Assembly (NCBI GenBank): GCA_019693395.1
Contig: JAAMXP010005284.1
Location: 1 to 20,458 of the forward strand
DNA from: Ettlia oleoabundans
Taxonomy: Eukaryota; Chlorophyta; Chlorophyceae; Chlamydomonadales
Length of the DNA: 20,458 bases
Reading direction: 5' to 3'
Positions 1 to 9,819 of this stretch are shown here, in pieces. The position numbers and the translations under genes were made by a program. The notes under the pieces are model-generated. The model was not told the origin of the DNA and did no database searches. It worked only from the letters and a program-made list of their open reading frames with translations. The number at the start of each line of letters is the position of its first letter. The first letter of the stretch is position 1.

Positions 1-55
1 GGGCACGCGAGCATGGCGTTGGCAAAACAATTCAAGAAATCAGCAAGCAAACCAT

Positions 56-2029
56 TCATCTCCTGCTAATCTCCCACTCCTCCCACACAATCTCTTCAGC
101 ATCAGCAACCCCCGATTGCAGCGGGTCCCGCTCTCCAGCCGCTGCAGAGTGCGGGGTGAGCAGCAGCAGAGTGAGGCGGCGCAGGCGCAGCCGCGGCAGC
201 CTTCTGGGGGCCTGAACTGCCTCCCAACCATTGCTGTTGGGATTGCCGTGTCCGCTGTGCAACGTCACGCCGGGGGCGTGCCGCAGGGGCTCAGGTCCGT
301 AGCGGGCCCTGCCGCCCAGGTGGCCCGCCCGATGCACCGCCCCCCGCCCTGTGCCCTGCAGCAGCAGCACCTCCTCCTGGTCGCCCGCCAGCTGCTGAGC
401 CAGCGCATGGCTGTGCAGCGCGTGCAGCAGAAGTACGGCCAGGGCTAGGACAGCCGTTAGCGCCACCAGGTGCTTCGCTGTGGCCCGTCCCCGGCCTGTA
501 GCGCCGGCTGTGGTGTTCCCCGACAGCGGGCTGCTGAGGTTCGAGGGACTCCAGCTGTCACCTTCTTCCCCACCGCTCGACAGCAGCAGGCGGCGCAGCA
601 GTTCGGGCTCCCGACGCTCCGTGTGGAGCCAGGCATTGCGGCGCCAGCTGCAGGCAGCCAGGGGTGAGGGCAGAGGTGACTGAACGTGTGTGGATGGGGG
701 TGAGTCGATGCGCAATGGAAGTGAGAGCTTGACAGGTGGCCTGTGGCGCATACGCATGCATACCTCATGCACCACAAGATTGCCCTTGCCGCATGTGCTT
801 GAGCTTGGTGGTTCCATACAGTTCATGAGTGCCTTGAAAAGCATGCTGCTGCGACCTGCTTTCTCACCTCAGCAGCGCTGTCTGCTCCGGCTGGAAAAGC
901 GGGTTGGGCGTGGAGGGGAACAGAACCTCGCTTGGTGGCGCACTCTTGTTTGGTGGCGCTGTTGCCACAGGGACCCGCTGCTGCTGCTCTTGTTGCTGCT
1001 GCTGTGGGGGCGGCACTAACTGTGGCGGCATTGGGACTACAGACGCCTCAACTGTCGAGACTGTGGGGTAAGGCACGTGGTTTGAACTTGCTGCATCTGG
1101 CGGAGCTGCAGAGACTGATGTGCCAGCCTCAGACTTCCCAAACTCGGCTTGCAGCATCAGCTCGTTCACAACCTCGCTCCCGCTGCTGCTGTGCCTGCTG
1201 CAGTTGCTGTTGCAGCTGTCGCTGCCGCAGGCGCTGTCGCTGGGTGCGGTGGACATAAGAAGGGAGCTGGGGTGATGCACCAGGCAGAAGCTGCTGGAGC
1301 GGCTGTGGCTGCGAGCGGCCACATGGTGAGCATGCGCAGCAGCTGTGTCACCGGGAAAGCCGTCGCTGCCACCATCGAGTGCTGGGCGCTGCACACCCTC
1401 CTCCTCCTCCTCAACCTGGTGCCCATGCGATGAGGCGCTGCAAAGGCTGATTCCGCTCACGCTGCTGCGCCGGCTGGTGTTGCCACACACTGGCCCAGGG
1501 TGCTGCAGCCAGCGGCCATGCAAATTGTCTCCCATGCTGACGTCAGCAGCAGCAGTGTGGAAGGGGGTGAGCGGGGGAGAGGAGGCGCCGGCCCTGGGTT
1601 GGTGCCCCAGATGCAGCGCATGGCCGCCCACAGGCTGTGAACTGAGGGGGCTGATGGGCGTAGGAGTGGGGGTGTATGAAGCTGCATGAGAGGGCAACGA
1701 GAGGACAGGAATCTCTGCAAGGGATGCGGCTGGCGCCGGGGGCGCCGGAGCGCAGGGCGCCACTGCTGGAACGCCACCCCCGAATGCGAGCAGCAGCCGA
1801 GGTTTTCGAATGCTCCTGGGCCACTCGGGTGGCACTTCAGCCTCAAATGCGTCTTGGCCCACGAAATAAAACTGCAAGGATAAACATGGCTAGCGGAATT
1901 GCCCACTCGCAGCCGCGCGCAAGCTGCCCAACGTCGGGCCTATGCAAATTGCAATTGAAGGGACAACTAAATCACCTCCTGGGTATCGGCGTCGCCCTGC
2001 GGGTCGGTGCCTTCTGGGAAGCTCGACAT
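56..2029 (-). CDS. Unrecognised serine-rich protein with one C-terminal-half membrane span
   Basis: Exons, in transcription order, are 2029-1976, 1871-868 and 647-56: 1650 nt, 549 residues. I chose the ATG at 2029 because the short first exon (MSSFPEGTDP...TQE) ends at GAG|GTGATT in phase 0. It joins a TTGCAG acceptor that opens the long frame with FYFVGQDAFEAEVPPEW; that frame has no usable ATG of its own. Exon 2 ends AG|GTGAGA in phase 2 and exon 3 resumes after CTGCAG, giving SWRRNAWLHTERREPELL. The acidic, aromatic N-terminus is followed by a low-complexity Ser/His/Pro region, an acidic VEEEEEG patch and a QQQQQEQQQ run. One hydrophobic segment (about residues 412-430, VALTAVLALAVLLLHAL) looks like a membrane span. 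The last 110 or so residues are Arg/Leu-rich and end acidic. I recognise no family and assign no function. The splice phases agree well, but the disordered middle could hide another intron. Confidence 0.6.
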
Positions 2030-2110
2030 TGCCCGCGCCCAAGCCCTAGAGACCTCAGGGCAATGCAGGTCTCCGCCGCAAGTCACGAGGGTGACAGGAA
2101 GCAAGGGTAA

Positions 2111-2368
2111 ATGCCCGCTTTCCGCGGACTCATGAGACCCAAACTTGCGTGGCGCAGCGCGCCTCCCTGGTCCCCGAAGGAAGTAGAGGAATTAAGGATG
2201 TGGGTTGTCTGCTACAAGGCAAACAGCTCAATCGGGGAGGCTCTTATGCTTATGGTTCGGCAGGGCATCCAATGTACCAAATCCCATGTCAACTACCGCC
2301 ACCGCCATAAGGCGATGTGGCCCGCACAGTCTGCCGACCGGCAGGGCCTGCGGCAGGTCTCCACTTAG
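2111..2368 (+). CDS. Tentative small SANT/Myb-like protein
   Basis: This is an unspliced 85-codon frame from ATG 2111 to TAG 2366-2368. Its centre has the rough outline of a SANT/Myb-like helix set: APPWSPKEVEEL, a second tryptophan in RMWVVCY, then CTKSHVNYRHRHKAMW, with basic residues and a closing tryptophan where a third helix would lie. The frame begins 81 bp from the divergent start of the unknown membrane protein, so they may share a promoter. It lacks a strong context at -3 and I saw no TGTAA downstream. It could be a real microprotein, the first exon of a longer gene (CGGCAG|GTCTCC at about 2358 would be a possible donor), a decayed fragment, or chance. Function is not assigned beyond possible DNA or protein binding. 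Confidence 0.3.
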   Translation: MPAFRGLMRPKLAWRSAPPWSPKEVEELRMWVVCYKANSSIGEALMLMVRQGIQCTKSHVNYRHRHKAMWPAQSADRQGLRQVST

Positions 2369-2592
2369 TGGAATGACTGCCATATGACCAAACAGCACTG
2401 AAGCAATAGTGCAATAATACTTTCTAAGCCTTCAGTCCATACTTCCTGGTTGATACGGGTTCTTATCACAAGCTTGGTGAAGCATGAAAATCATGCCAAA
2501 ACCAACCATTGATCTCAAAAAGCATGAACAGTCCGGTACAGTGAAAGAGGCTCAGTGATTGCATAGCCAGAAAACAATGCTGATAAAAATTG
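2369..2592. other. Intergenic gap with no gene seen
   Basis: This stretch is more AT-rich than its surroundings. It lies between the stop of the tentative SANT-like frame and the stop of the minus-strand PsbP gene, so it probably holds two facing 3' untranslated regions. I saw no TGTAA signal for either strand and no conserved structure. Confidence 0.5.
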
Positions 2593-4939
2593 TCATGCTC
2601 GGAAGGTCTCGAGCATTGTCCGCAACTTGCCCTGGGCAGCCGCCCACTGCTTGTCTGTTGCGCTCAATGTGAAGAGGTAAGCCAAGCCGCTCTGCAATGC
2701 AAAAGGGTGCAGGGCGTAGGTTACCGGATGCGTGTACCAGTTTCCTTCTATGCAGCATAACACCCTGCAAGAACCTACGTCCATACTTAGACTCCCAATA
2801 CCTGCTGTCAAGCTGCTGACAGCAACATTGGATAGTGAAAAAGCGGACAGTGCCGGCGAAGCATTTCAAAGCCAGCAACGCCGACCTTGGTTGTGAATGC
2901 TGCCAGGTTGTGGCTGCCAGCCTTGCTGTAAGGGGTGTAGACCTGCAGTGTGCGGTGTCAAGTGGCAGCAGACTAAACAATCAGGCAGGTACACGCTAGA
3001 CAAGCACTGACCCATTTGTAGGTTAGTCCCAATCACATGTACTCACAATAAGTTAGGCTGATGCAGCAGTTGAACATACACGAAAAAGTTCTGGAATACA
3101 AGCTGCTGATAGAAACGTCAGCACCTCTGCCTGTTATATACAAACGGCGTGTGTCTGCAACCGTGCCCCAGCCACCCCACCCCCGGCCAAAGTGCACGTT
3201 CACCCTCCTCCACTGTTGACTCACCTCATACAGGTAGTATGTGCGCCCATCAGGCAGCTGCTTGGGCTCCGCGCTCAGCACATCCTCATCGTCCGGCACA
3301 AAGGAGCCGGTGATGAAGTTGCCGATGCGGCTGATGAGCTGGTGCAAGGCAGGTGCAGGCCAAGGAACACAATAACTAAGCGGATTACGATGCAGCGGTA
3401 GAGAGCGTGGCGCAGGACATGTGAGCACGAGCAAACCGGGGAAGACGGGAGGGCTGTGGGGAGATGGACACGGGCATAAAGGAAGAGGTAAAAAGCGAAG
3501 GAGCCATGGTGGAAGGGCAGGCATGGCCGCACCGGGAGATCCAGCCAGTTTAGAGGGCAGGCAGCCCAGCAGGCAGGACGCTATGAAATACAGCATCGGG
3601 CAGTACGCTGTGAATACAAGCATTGGGCAGAACGCTGTGAATACAGCATTGGGCCCATCTTGCTTCACGCTACAGTCAGCTGCCTGCTGGCACCCTGCAC
3701 CCCCTCTGCCACCCTACCACCGTGCCCAGGCCACTGCCAAGACACTGACCTGCTCAGGTGGTCCCAGGTCTGTGGTAGGGGCAGTGGGCTTGGCCCCCAG
3801 CTTCTGCAGCTCCGTCACAATCAACTGCGCAGGCAACCATATGGGGACAGCAACCTTGTGTTGATGCAACACATGTGGAGGTAACCAACGCTCACAGCCG
3901 GCAAGGCATGGCTAGGACTTGGTGGGGAAGCCGCGTTGATGCAAGTGACGGCAGTCCCCAGTTGAGAGGTGCAATTCGGCAATGCCTAACAGCCAAGAGC
4001 CAGCAGACCCAGTCCAACGACAAGAGCGTGTTCGAAAGGCGACCTGTGCTGGGAGTGAATGGTGGACAGCCTCTGGGGCTGCTTATGAAGGTGGCTACTT
4101 ATGACAGGGTGGAAGGTGTGTGGTGGCGCACCTGCGCGGTTCCCTCCTTGGGGTCTTCAAATTTGAACTCGTACCAAGGCTCCTCGCAGCGCGGCATGCA
4201 AAAGTTGCCGGTGAGGGGGTTGAGCAGCGGCGCCTCTGTCCAGCTGGCAGGCTGCGGGCAGAGGGGAGATGGGACAGGTGGGAGGCCATGATGTGGACAG
4301 CTGCTGGTGTGGGACAGGGGCGAAAGCTTTTGGGTCGTGGGTTACTTTATCTATGCGGGAAAGTGCTGGCCATGAAGTGCTCCAGATTTGTCGTTCAGTG
4401 ATCTGTTTTGCGGTGGTGCAAGAGCAAAAGCGCAGAGCAGAATGCTGGCGCCAGGATGCTGACCAGGGAAAATTGGTAGAAGTCCGGATCCGGCTTGATG
4501 ACGCCGGCTCGGATGGCGGGCGTCTTCTTGGCATCTGGGGAGTAGAGGCAGTAGCCGGGCAGGCCATCGGCTGGGGGCAGGTACGAACCAACCTCCACAA
4601 CCGGTGTGGCAGCAGTGGCCAGCTGCAGCATCCATGCATTGACAATAGTGTTGTGAATGAAAATGATTGCTTGCCCAGCAATGGGGCCAATGCTCCAAGT
4701 GCTACTGCGCCTGCTCCACCTACCTGCGGAGCCGCTGCTGCGCCTAGTGACGCCAGACCAACAGAGGCCAGCCCTAGCAACGCTCCCCTACGACTGGTAT
4801 CCGTCCCGACCACAGGTTCAGATTGGCTGGTGGCCCGCGCCACGGCGTGGCAGCAGCCGTGGGCTCGGCGGAAGCCCTGCTGCCTCAGCCGCTGCGACTG
4901 AGCGGCAGCGGTGTTAGTGCTAGCCAGAGAAGCCTGCAT
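2593..4939 (-). CDS. PsbP-domain protein, thylakoid lumen (PPD family)
   Basis: Seven exons: 4939-4724, 4622-4464, 4251-4132, 3824-3750, 3338-3225, 2942-2886, 2691-2593. All introns are phase 0 with GT-AG ends, giving 840 nt and 279 residues, normal for this family. Residues 1-49 are an Arg/Ser/Ala-rich chloroplast transit region. A twin-arginine signal follows (TSRRGALLGLASVGL, RR at 50-51) with an AAAA cleavage zone, as in Tat-imported lumen proteins. The mature part carries family landmarks: VGSYLPPADGLPGY, the FYQFSLPASWTEAPLLN strand region, TGNFCMPRCEEPWYEFKFED, the YYLYEVYTPYSKAGSHNL hairpin, and LFTLSATDKQW before the last helix. It resembles the plant PPD5/PPD6 type more than the PsbP subunit of photosystem II itself, so a role in photosystem assembly or maintenance is likely but inferred. 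The family call is firm; the subgroup is not. It is divergent from the EXOG-type nuclease gene. Confidence 0.9.
3587..3656. repeat. Three degenerate tandem units of about 26 bp in PsbP intron 4
   Basis: Two full units and a partial third begin AATACAGCAT or AATACAAGCAT and continue with a GGGCAG...CGCTGTG portion. The copies differ by a few substitutions and one 1-base length change. They lie wholly inside the 411-bp intron 3339-3749, the longest intron of the PsbP-domain gene, so they probably arose by local duplication without affecting the protein. Confidence 0.75.
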
Positions 4940-5168
4940 CGTGTTGCCTAATTTCAATAAACCGAAACACTGCCGATCGCAATGTGGCGGGCGCCCTCAC
5001 CCCACTTGCGGGGGCATAGCAGTCACAGCACGATTGGGCGCTACTCGCAAAGGAGCGAGGGTATAATATATTGATCCCGGCATCGTACATCAGTGGTCGG
5101 TTTAGTGGATCGTTGCCGGCCCTCCCCGATTGATCGTCGACTCTTGTGCGCACCCCAAACCTGCTGTG
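4940..5168. promoter_or_regulatory. Shared divergent promoter, PsbP-domain / EXOG nuclease
   Basis: The two start codons are 229 bp apart and point away from each other. The gap holds one clear AT-rich element, TATAATATATT at 5062-5072, in otherwise GC-rich sequence. Its core TATAATATA reads almost the same on both strands. It lies about 100-130 bp from each start codon, a workable distance for either direction. No transcription start site can be read from the sequence, so the promoter role is inferred. Confidence 0.5.
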
Positions 5169-7763
5169 ATGGCGGCGCGGTGAGTCTGCAATGCTATGAT
5201 GAGGCAATGCAGTAGCCTGGAATTGCCGCGGGCTGTGCGAGATACCGGCCGCACCTCCTGCCACCAGCCATTCCTGCCGTTGCCAGCCGCCATCACAGCA
5301 GCTCACTCGTCTAGCCTGCCATTCCTAGCCTGACGCAGGCACATCATCATTGGAGCTGCCATTGGGACCGGGCTAGGGGGTGCTGCCAGCTACTTCTACT
5401 TGCGTGCACAGCAGCAGAAGGCTGCCCTCACCGCAAGTGACAGCGGGGTTGCGGGCCTTGCACAGCATCCAGCCCTCAAATATGGTGACTTAAGTAGCTG
5501 AGATTTAGTTCTATTTAATAAATCCATCGACTTCTTGTGACTGGCGACAGAAGTGCCATAGGCAACAACATGCCTTAGCAGCCAGCGCTCTGCATCCTGG
5601 TGCCCCAGATCAGTTGCCCATCCCAGTCAACCCGCATTACTTCCGCATGCACGACAAGGTTACCCAACCTTCCCCAACTGCCTTTGTTTCCTGCAGGCAT
5701 GCCAGTGGGTGATCGCTTGCGGCTGTTTAGCAGTTACGTTGCCTCGTTTGACACGCGGCTACGGAATCCCCGCTGGGTGCTGGAGCACATCTCAGCCGAC
5801 AGGCTGGCTGGGCGGGAGGGTAGCCGCAAGAACAGTGAATTTGTGGAAGACTCAGGTGAGTGATAAGGCTGTTGATATATCTGCAAGCATGACTGAGTGG
5901 AAGGGAGGGAGGACAAGTCGGGGGTAATCTGTAGGCATGCGGCTGACTGGCTGGCTGCGGATGAGTGGTTTGGCAGGACCTGCGGCAGTTAGTGACAGGC
6001 AGTTGATTGGCTGTTTCGCCTTGGCTGCCAGGCGCGTGAACAGGTGGATTTGCGCTGCATTCATACATTCTTGTTTGGGCCCAAGGCCACCAATCATTGC
6101 CAATGCATCATTCTCGAGCCCCCCCATGTTGCCCTGCGCCTTGCCAAGCAAGCAGGCATAGAGCGTCGGTTCCGCTCCAAGCTTGACGATTACCGGGGGT
6201 CTGGCTTTGACCGTGGCCACATGGCACCTGCCGCCAACCATAAGTCCAGCCAGGCAGCCATGGACGACACCTTCAGCCTCACCAATATGAGCCCACAGGC
6301 GTGCAACGCTGTGCCTGCTGACCTCCATTGGGCGGTGTAGTTGCTGCACTGTAGCGCTGCCTGTTAATGTTATGCGGAGTTGCAACTTGAACAGTCTGCT
6401 GGTAGCGTGGCCCAGATCTGCCGCACACATCGTGAAGCTGCAAATGCTGAGCACGATCTAGTGACGAATCAACAGGCATTGAATTTGGGCCTTAATGGCA
6501 GTCTGTGGCGCACGTTACCGATCCCTTGTTGCTAAGGGCTGGGTCTTATTTCACAACTTCATATTCCTAGCCTGCCGCCGTGCCATCCCTGTGCAGGTGG
6601 GTGCTGGCTTCAACCGCGACTACTGGGCGCGCTTTGAGCGCTGGGTGCAGGACCTGTGCAAGCGCTGTGATGATGTGTGGGTCATCACGGGACCCCTCTA
6701 CCTGCCGCAGCGTGCCCCGACAGGCACCCCGGGCTACATCATGCAGCACCGCATGATTGGTGAGGCAGCTGGGGCGGCAGTCTTTAGTGTCAGTTGTTTG
6801 GCAAAGGTGGTGTGGTGGTGGCGGCAGTGGTGGTGTGTTGCAGGGGCGCACGGTTGCAGGACAGGTCGAGAGCATGCAAAGTAGCCACTCTGGCGTCTTG
6901 TTATTGTGGCAAATAGGGGGGAAGGCAGGTTAGTGGAAAAGAACAGGTCGGAGCCTTTTGCAGCTCAAAACTATGCCTTGCTTGCTACCCACTGGTGGGT
7001 AGCTAGAGCACCTCTTCCTTTCCAAAGGCATGCCGCTTTCTCTGCCTTGCAGGCACCCCTCCTCAGCTGATGGCTGTGCCCACCCACTACTTCAAGGTCG
7101 TGCTTGGGGAGTATGGTGGCGGCAAGCGCGGCGCCGTGGGTGCTTTTGTGATGCCCAATGCCCCAGTAGATCCAGATGTGCCGCTGGCGTCCTTTGCGGT
7201 GCCCATTTCGGCGTTGGAAGAAGTGGCAGGTAGGGGTGTATATGCTGGCGACTGGGCTGTTGAGGGCTTGCGACATCCGTGCAAAATGCTGCCTAGTCCA
7301 CACCTTGAGGTTTTCGTCTGGCTGTGCACCAAAGCAACCCGCCGCTCCAATCTAGCCGCTCCTCACTATGCTTCCTCTGCATCCCACCCCCTGGTTCCTG
7401 CTGCACACAGGCCTACGTTTTTTTCCTGGCTACCTGTCCGACCAGCGGCGGGAAGCGGTTGATGAAACCGCGCTAGCAGTGCAGAGTTTGGGCCATGCAC
7501 AACTGCGTCTGCTCAAGCCTGGGCATCAGCCGCTGCCTCTGCTGCCTTCACCAGATGGCGCATCATCAGGCGTAGTACAAACACCTGCAGCCAGCATGGG
7601 ATCGCAGCAAACATCTCTACCGCCCACCGACCAGAATCGCAGCCTTGGTGCAGTGCACATTTGCGAACACGCGGCATGCCGCCTGCCAGCAGATCGGTTC
7701 TGGGAGAATGGCGGGAATGGCGGCAGCAAAAAGGGCCTTCGGCGCACATTGTCTGCTCCTTGA
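5169..7763 (+). CDS. EXOG/NUC1-type DNA/RNA non-specific endonuclease, probably mitochondrial
   Basis: Seven exons: 5169-5179, 5339-5484, 5697-5855, 6156-6298, 6597-6759, 7053-7229, 7411-7763 (1152 nt, 383 residues). This is a metal-dependent beta-beta-alpha nuclease of the NUC1/EXOG/EndoG family, which trims or degrades DNA and RNA, usually from the mitochondrial inner membrane. Residues 5-25 form a Gly/Ala-rich hydrophobic segment that could be a membrane anchor or targeting signal. The nuclease domain includes PRWVLEHIS, RGSGFDRGHMAPAA (catalytic His127 in DRGH), LTNMSPQVGAGFNRDYWARFE (Asn159 as likely metal ligand), DVWVITGPLYLP and THYFKVVL. The tail after FFPGYLSDQRR runs about 100 residues and ends with an HICEHAAC cluster of unknown use. 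Intron 4 (6299-6596) has a GC donor, because only CAG|GC keeps SPQVGxGFNRDYW intact. The first exon, 11 nt, is the least certain part. Confidence 0.88.
6299..6596 (+). other. GC-AG intron in the EXOG-type gene (intron 4, phase 0)
   Basis: The exon ends CCACAG and the intron begins GCGTGC; it ends GTGCAG. Using the GT 12 bases downstream (GCT|GTGCCT) also keeps frame but inserts four residues (ACNA) into SPQVGAGFN, a block normally without insertions in this family. I therefore favour the GC donor. Confidence 0.75.
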
Positions 7764-8018
7764 CCACCTGTAGGCTCAGTCGACCAGGTGTAGACACCAT
7801 GCAGCGTAGAATTGCAGACATCTGCTAGTGTTGGGGGTGGTCCTCAAACGGTGGTTTCGTAGGATAGTTTGCCTTTCGAATTTTCACCTCAGCGGAGGCT
7901 GTGAGGCACCTGTCATACAGCACCTGCTTTGCCAGGTCACAGCAGACTCGGACAGTTGGGAAGCCAGCCCTCGTTTATACTGATCAGCAGCGTCAGCGAC
8001 TCACTGAGCCATTGCAAC
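7764..8018. other. Intergenic gap between nuclease and CBM2-like gene
   Basis: This 255-bp gap separates two genes on the same strand. It should contain the 3' end of the nuclease transcript and the promoter of the next gene. I saw no TGTAA signal, TATA box or repeat that I could support. Confidence 0.4.
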
Positions 8019-9393
8019 ATGTTCGACAGGATGTGGGCTGCCGCAGTGTTGCTGCTAGCCCTCCTGGGGGCCGTGTCGTCCGTATCCTTTGAAACTGCAA
8101 CGGTTGACGGCGAAACAGCCATAACAAGTCAATGGGAAGGAGGTTTTTGCGGGTCGATCATGTGAGTACGGCCGACAGCCGGCGGCAGTTGCTACGACCA
8201 GCAACGCGGCGGGTTCCCTAATGGTGCTCCTGCCTTTTAACATTTTTCGCGCGATCATGTGATGCAGGACCCGCAACCCGGGCGGCAACCCGTCCACCAG
8301 CTGGGCCGGCCTCTTCACCTTTGCCGGCGGCGAGCTGACGACTGGGCCTAACGGCAATGGTGTGGCGGAACAAGTGGGCCCCACTCAATGGACGTTCACC
8401 CCCAACGACCCTGCCCAGGCACGTTCAACGCACATTGGGAGCTACAACTGAATGAAAGCGGCTTCACTAGGCTGGCGCAGCTCGCATTCTCGTGCACGCA
8501 GACTGAATGGCCCTCCAGCCACCCATGCATGACCCGCATACTGCTGGGGGCGCCCATGCATCCATGCTGGCTCCCGCTGTTGCAGCACCCTTGTGGATCT
8601 CCCCTTCCATGCGCATTCCACTGGTTTTCCTGGCTGATCTTCAATCACCGCAACACATCAGTCACGATGCTTGCTGTTGTACTGCTTGAACCCCGCTGCA
8701 GATGGCTATCTTTTCCAGAAGTACAGTTATGGTTACCTTCTGCTGCAACACTCCCGACCCCTCCCAAGTCATAGCAACGTTCCGGGTCATATTCTCATAC
8801 GATTTCCGTGGTGTGGGCTACAGTCCACCACCCCCCTCCCCGCCCTCGCCGCCACCGCCTTCCCCCCCTCCACCGCCACCTAGCCCGCCACCGCCTCCCT
8901 CGCCGAAGCCGCCATCACCTAGCCCCCCATTGCCGCCTCAGCCCCCCGTGGTGGTAGAAGCGCCCGTCCCTGCCCCTGCAGCAGCAGATGCGCCTGCAGA
9001 GGCAGCTGCTTCAGCTCCCGCGCCCAGCTCATTTGTGGTTCAAGAGGCCAGCCTAAGTACAGGACAGGTTACTGTGGCAGTAGGTCAAGAGGAGGCCAGT
9101 GCAGTGGCAGTCGAGCTGGAGCCTGACGTAGCAGCAGTAACAGCTGCCCCCGAGCCAACAACCAATGCAGCAGGCGCTGCCCGAGTGAGTATCTTGCAAT
9201 CGCCGGTTTTGCTGCAGCCATGGGTCAGCGATGTCGTGCAGCCATGTGGTTGTTGAACTTTCTGGTCATGTCAGTCCATGCGCTTAACAGCTGATGTATA
9301 TAAGGTAATCCTCATGTGCCCTGCCCCATGTTGATGCTGCAGGTGGCAGGTCTGCTGTCCATGGCTGTGGCCCTGGCGGCAGCACTGTTCTAG
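8019..9393 (+). CDS. Secreted CBM2-like protein with extensin-type proline spacer and hydrophobic tail
   Basis: Four exons: 8019-8161, 8268-8418, 8702-9184, 9343-9393 (828 nt, 275 residues). Residues 1-22 are a signal peptide (MWAAAVLLLALLGAVSS). Residues 25-135 or so have the layout of a family-2-like cellulose- or chitin-binding beta sandwich: SQWEGGFCGSIMTRNPGG, SWAGLFTFAGGELTTGPN, QWTFTPND, then TVMVTFCCNTPDPSQ. A proline-rich stretch follows at 139-180 (SPPPPSPPSPPPP and similar), then an Ala/Val/Glu-rich stalk. The final exon encodes only a hydrophobic end (VAGLLSMAVALAAALF), which suggests a GPI-anchor signal or membrane tail. Such a build fits a cell-wall or surface protein with hydroxyproline glycosylation, which is inferred. 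Intron 2 needs a GC donor. I am sure of secretion and the proline-rich spacer, and less sure of the CBM2 assignment. Confidence 0.72.
8419..8701 (+). other. GC-AG intron in the CBM2-like gene (intron 2, phase 0)
   Basis: The exon ends GCCCAG, the intron begins GCACGT and ends GCTGCAG, and both sides are phase 0. The joined product places TFTPNDPAQ next to MAIFSRSTVMVTFCC, the spacing expected for the last strands of the domain. Without removal the frame stops at 8449-8451. I saw no GT donor that joins the two parts in frame as simply. Confidence 0.6.
8820..8947 (+). repeat. Proline-codon-rich low-complexity tract (SPPPP repeats)
   Basis: This is a pyrimidine-rich run of CCx and TCx codons within exon 3 of the CBM2-like gene, encoding irregular SPPPP, SPPSPPPP and PKPPSPSPP units. 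Similar tracts are typical of algal hydroxyproline-rich wall glycoproteins, where the prolines are hydroxylated and glycosylated. Confidence 0.9.
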
Positions 9394-9819
9394 GCAGCCA
9401 GGACTCCACATAAGCCTCTGAAGTGATGCTATCGATTTGTGATTAATATTCAACGCGGCACATGTCTCCTCCACCTTCTGTTATTGCATCTACATCAACA
9501 TGCGGCAAGCAATCGGCGGCACTTGCAAGACGGTGCCTACCACCTCCAACAGCTGTTGTGCAACGCCTGCATGCCCTCATTTCTAAGCATCATTCTATCA
9601 TCCATACAATTGCGCAGCGAATGCGCCTTGCACCAATGATGTTGTAATTGCCCTGCACAAGTAACGCTGGCAGTGGCGGTACGGCGGTGCCACAGCAGCA
9701 CCGCTCGCTAAAGCTTCAAACATTCGCCCACGCAGTCTCATCGAATCGTTGGTACCTGTTAAACCAGATGCTGACTTCGTTACCCCCGACTTTGTCTCTG
9801 GCTCGCTGGTAGCATCGTG
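9394..9819. other. Intergenic gap between CBM2-like gene and cyclin H
   Basis: I see no gene in these 426 bp. TGTAA at 9643-9647 on the plus strand is a candidate poly(A) signal for the CBM2-like transcript, about 250 nt after its stop. The last 170 bp or so should hold the cyclin H promoter and leader, but no TATA-like element stands out. Confidence 0.45.

Noticed and set aside
8388..8774. A possible extra exon (TFNAHWELQLNESGF) between CBM2-like exons 2 and 3
   Set aside because: It reads protein-like, but I found no splice sites that include it in frame, and the CBM2-like strand spacing is right without it.
9297..9304. TATATAAG, a good TATA-box match
   Set aside because: It lies inside intron 3 of the CBM2-like gene and over 500 bp from the cyclin H start, so it is probably chance.
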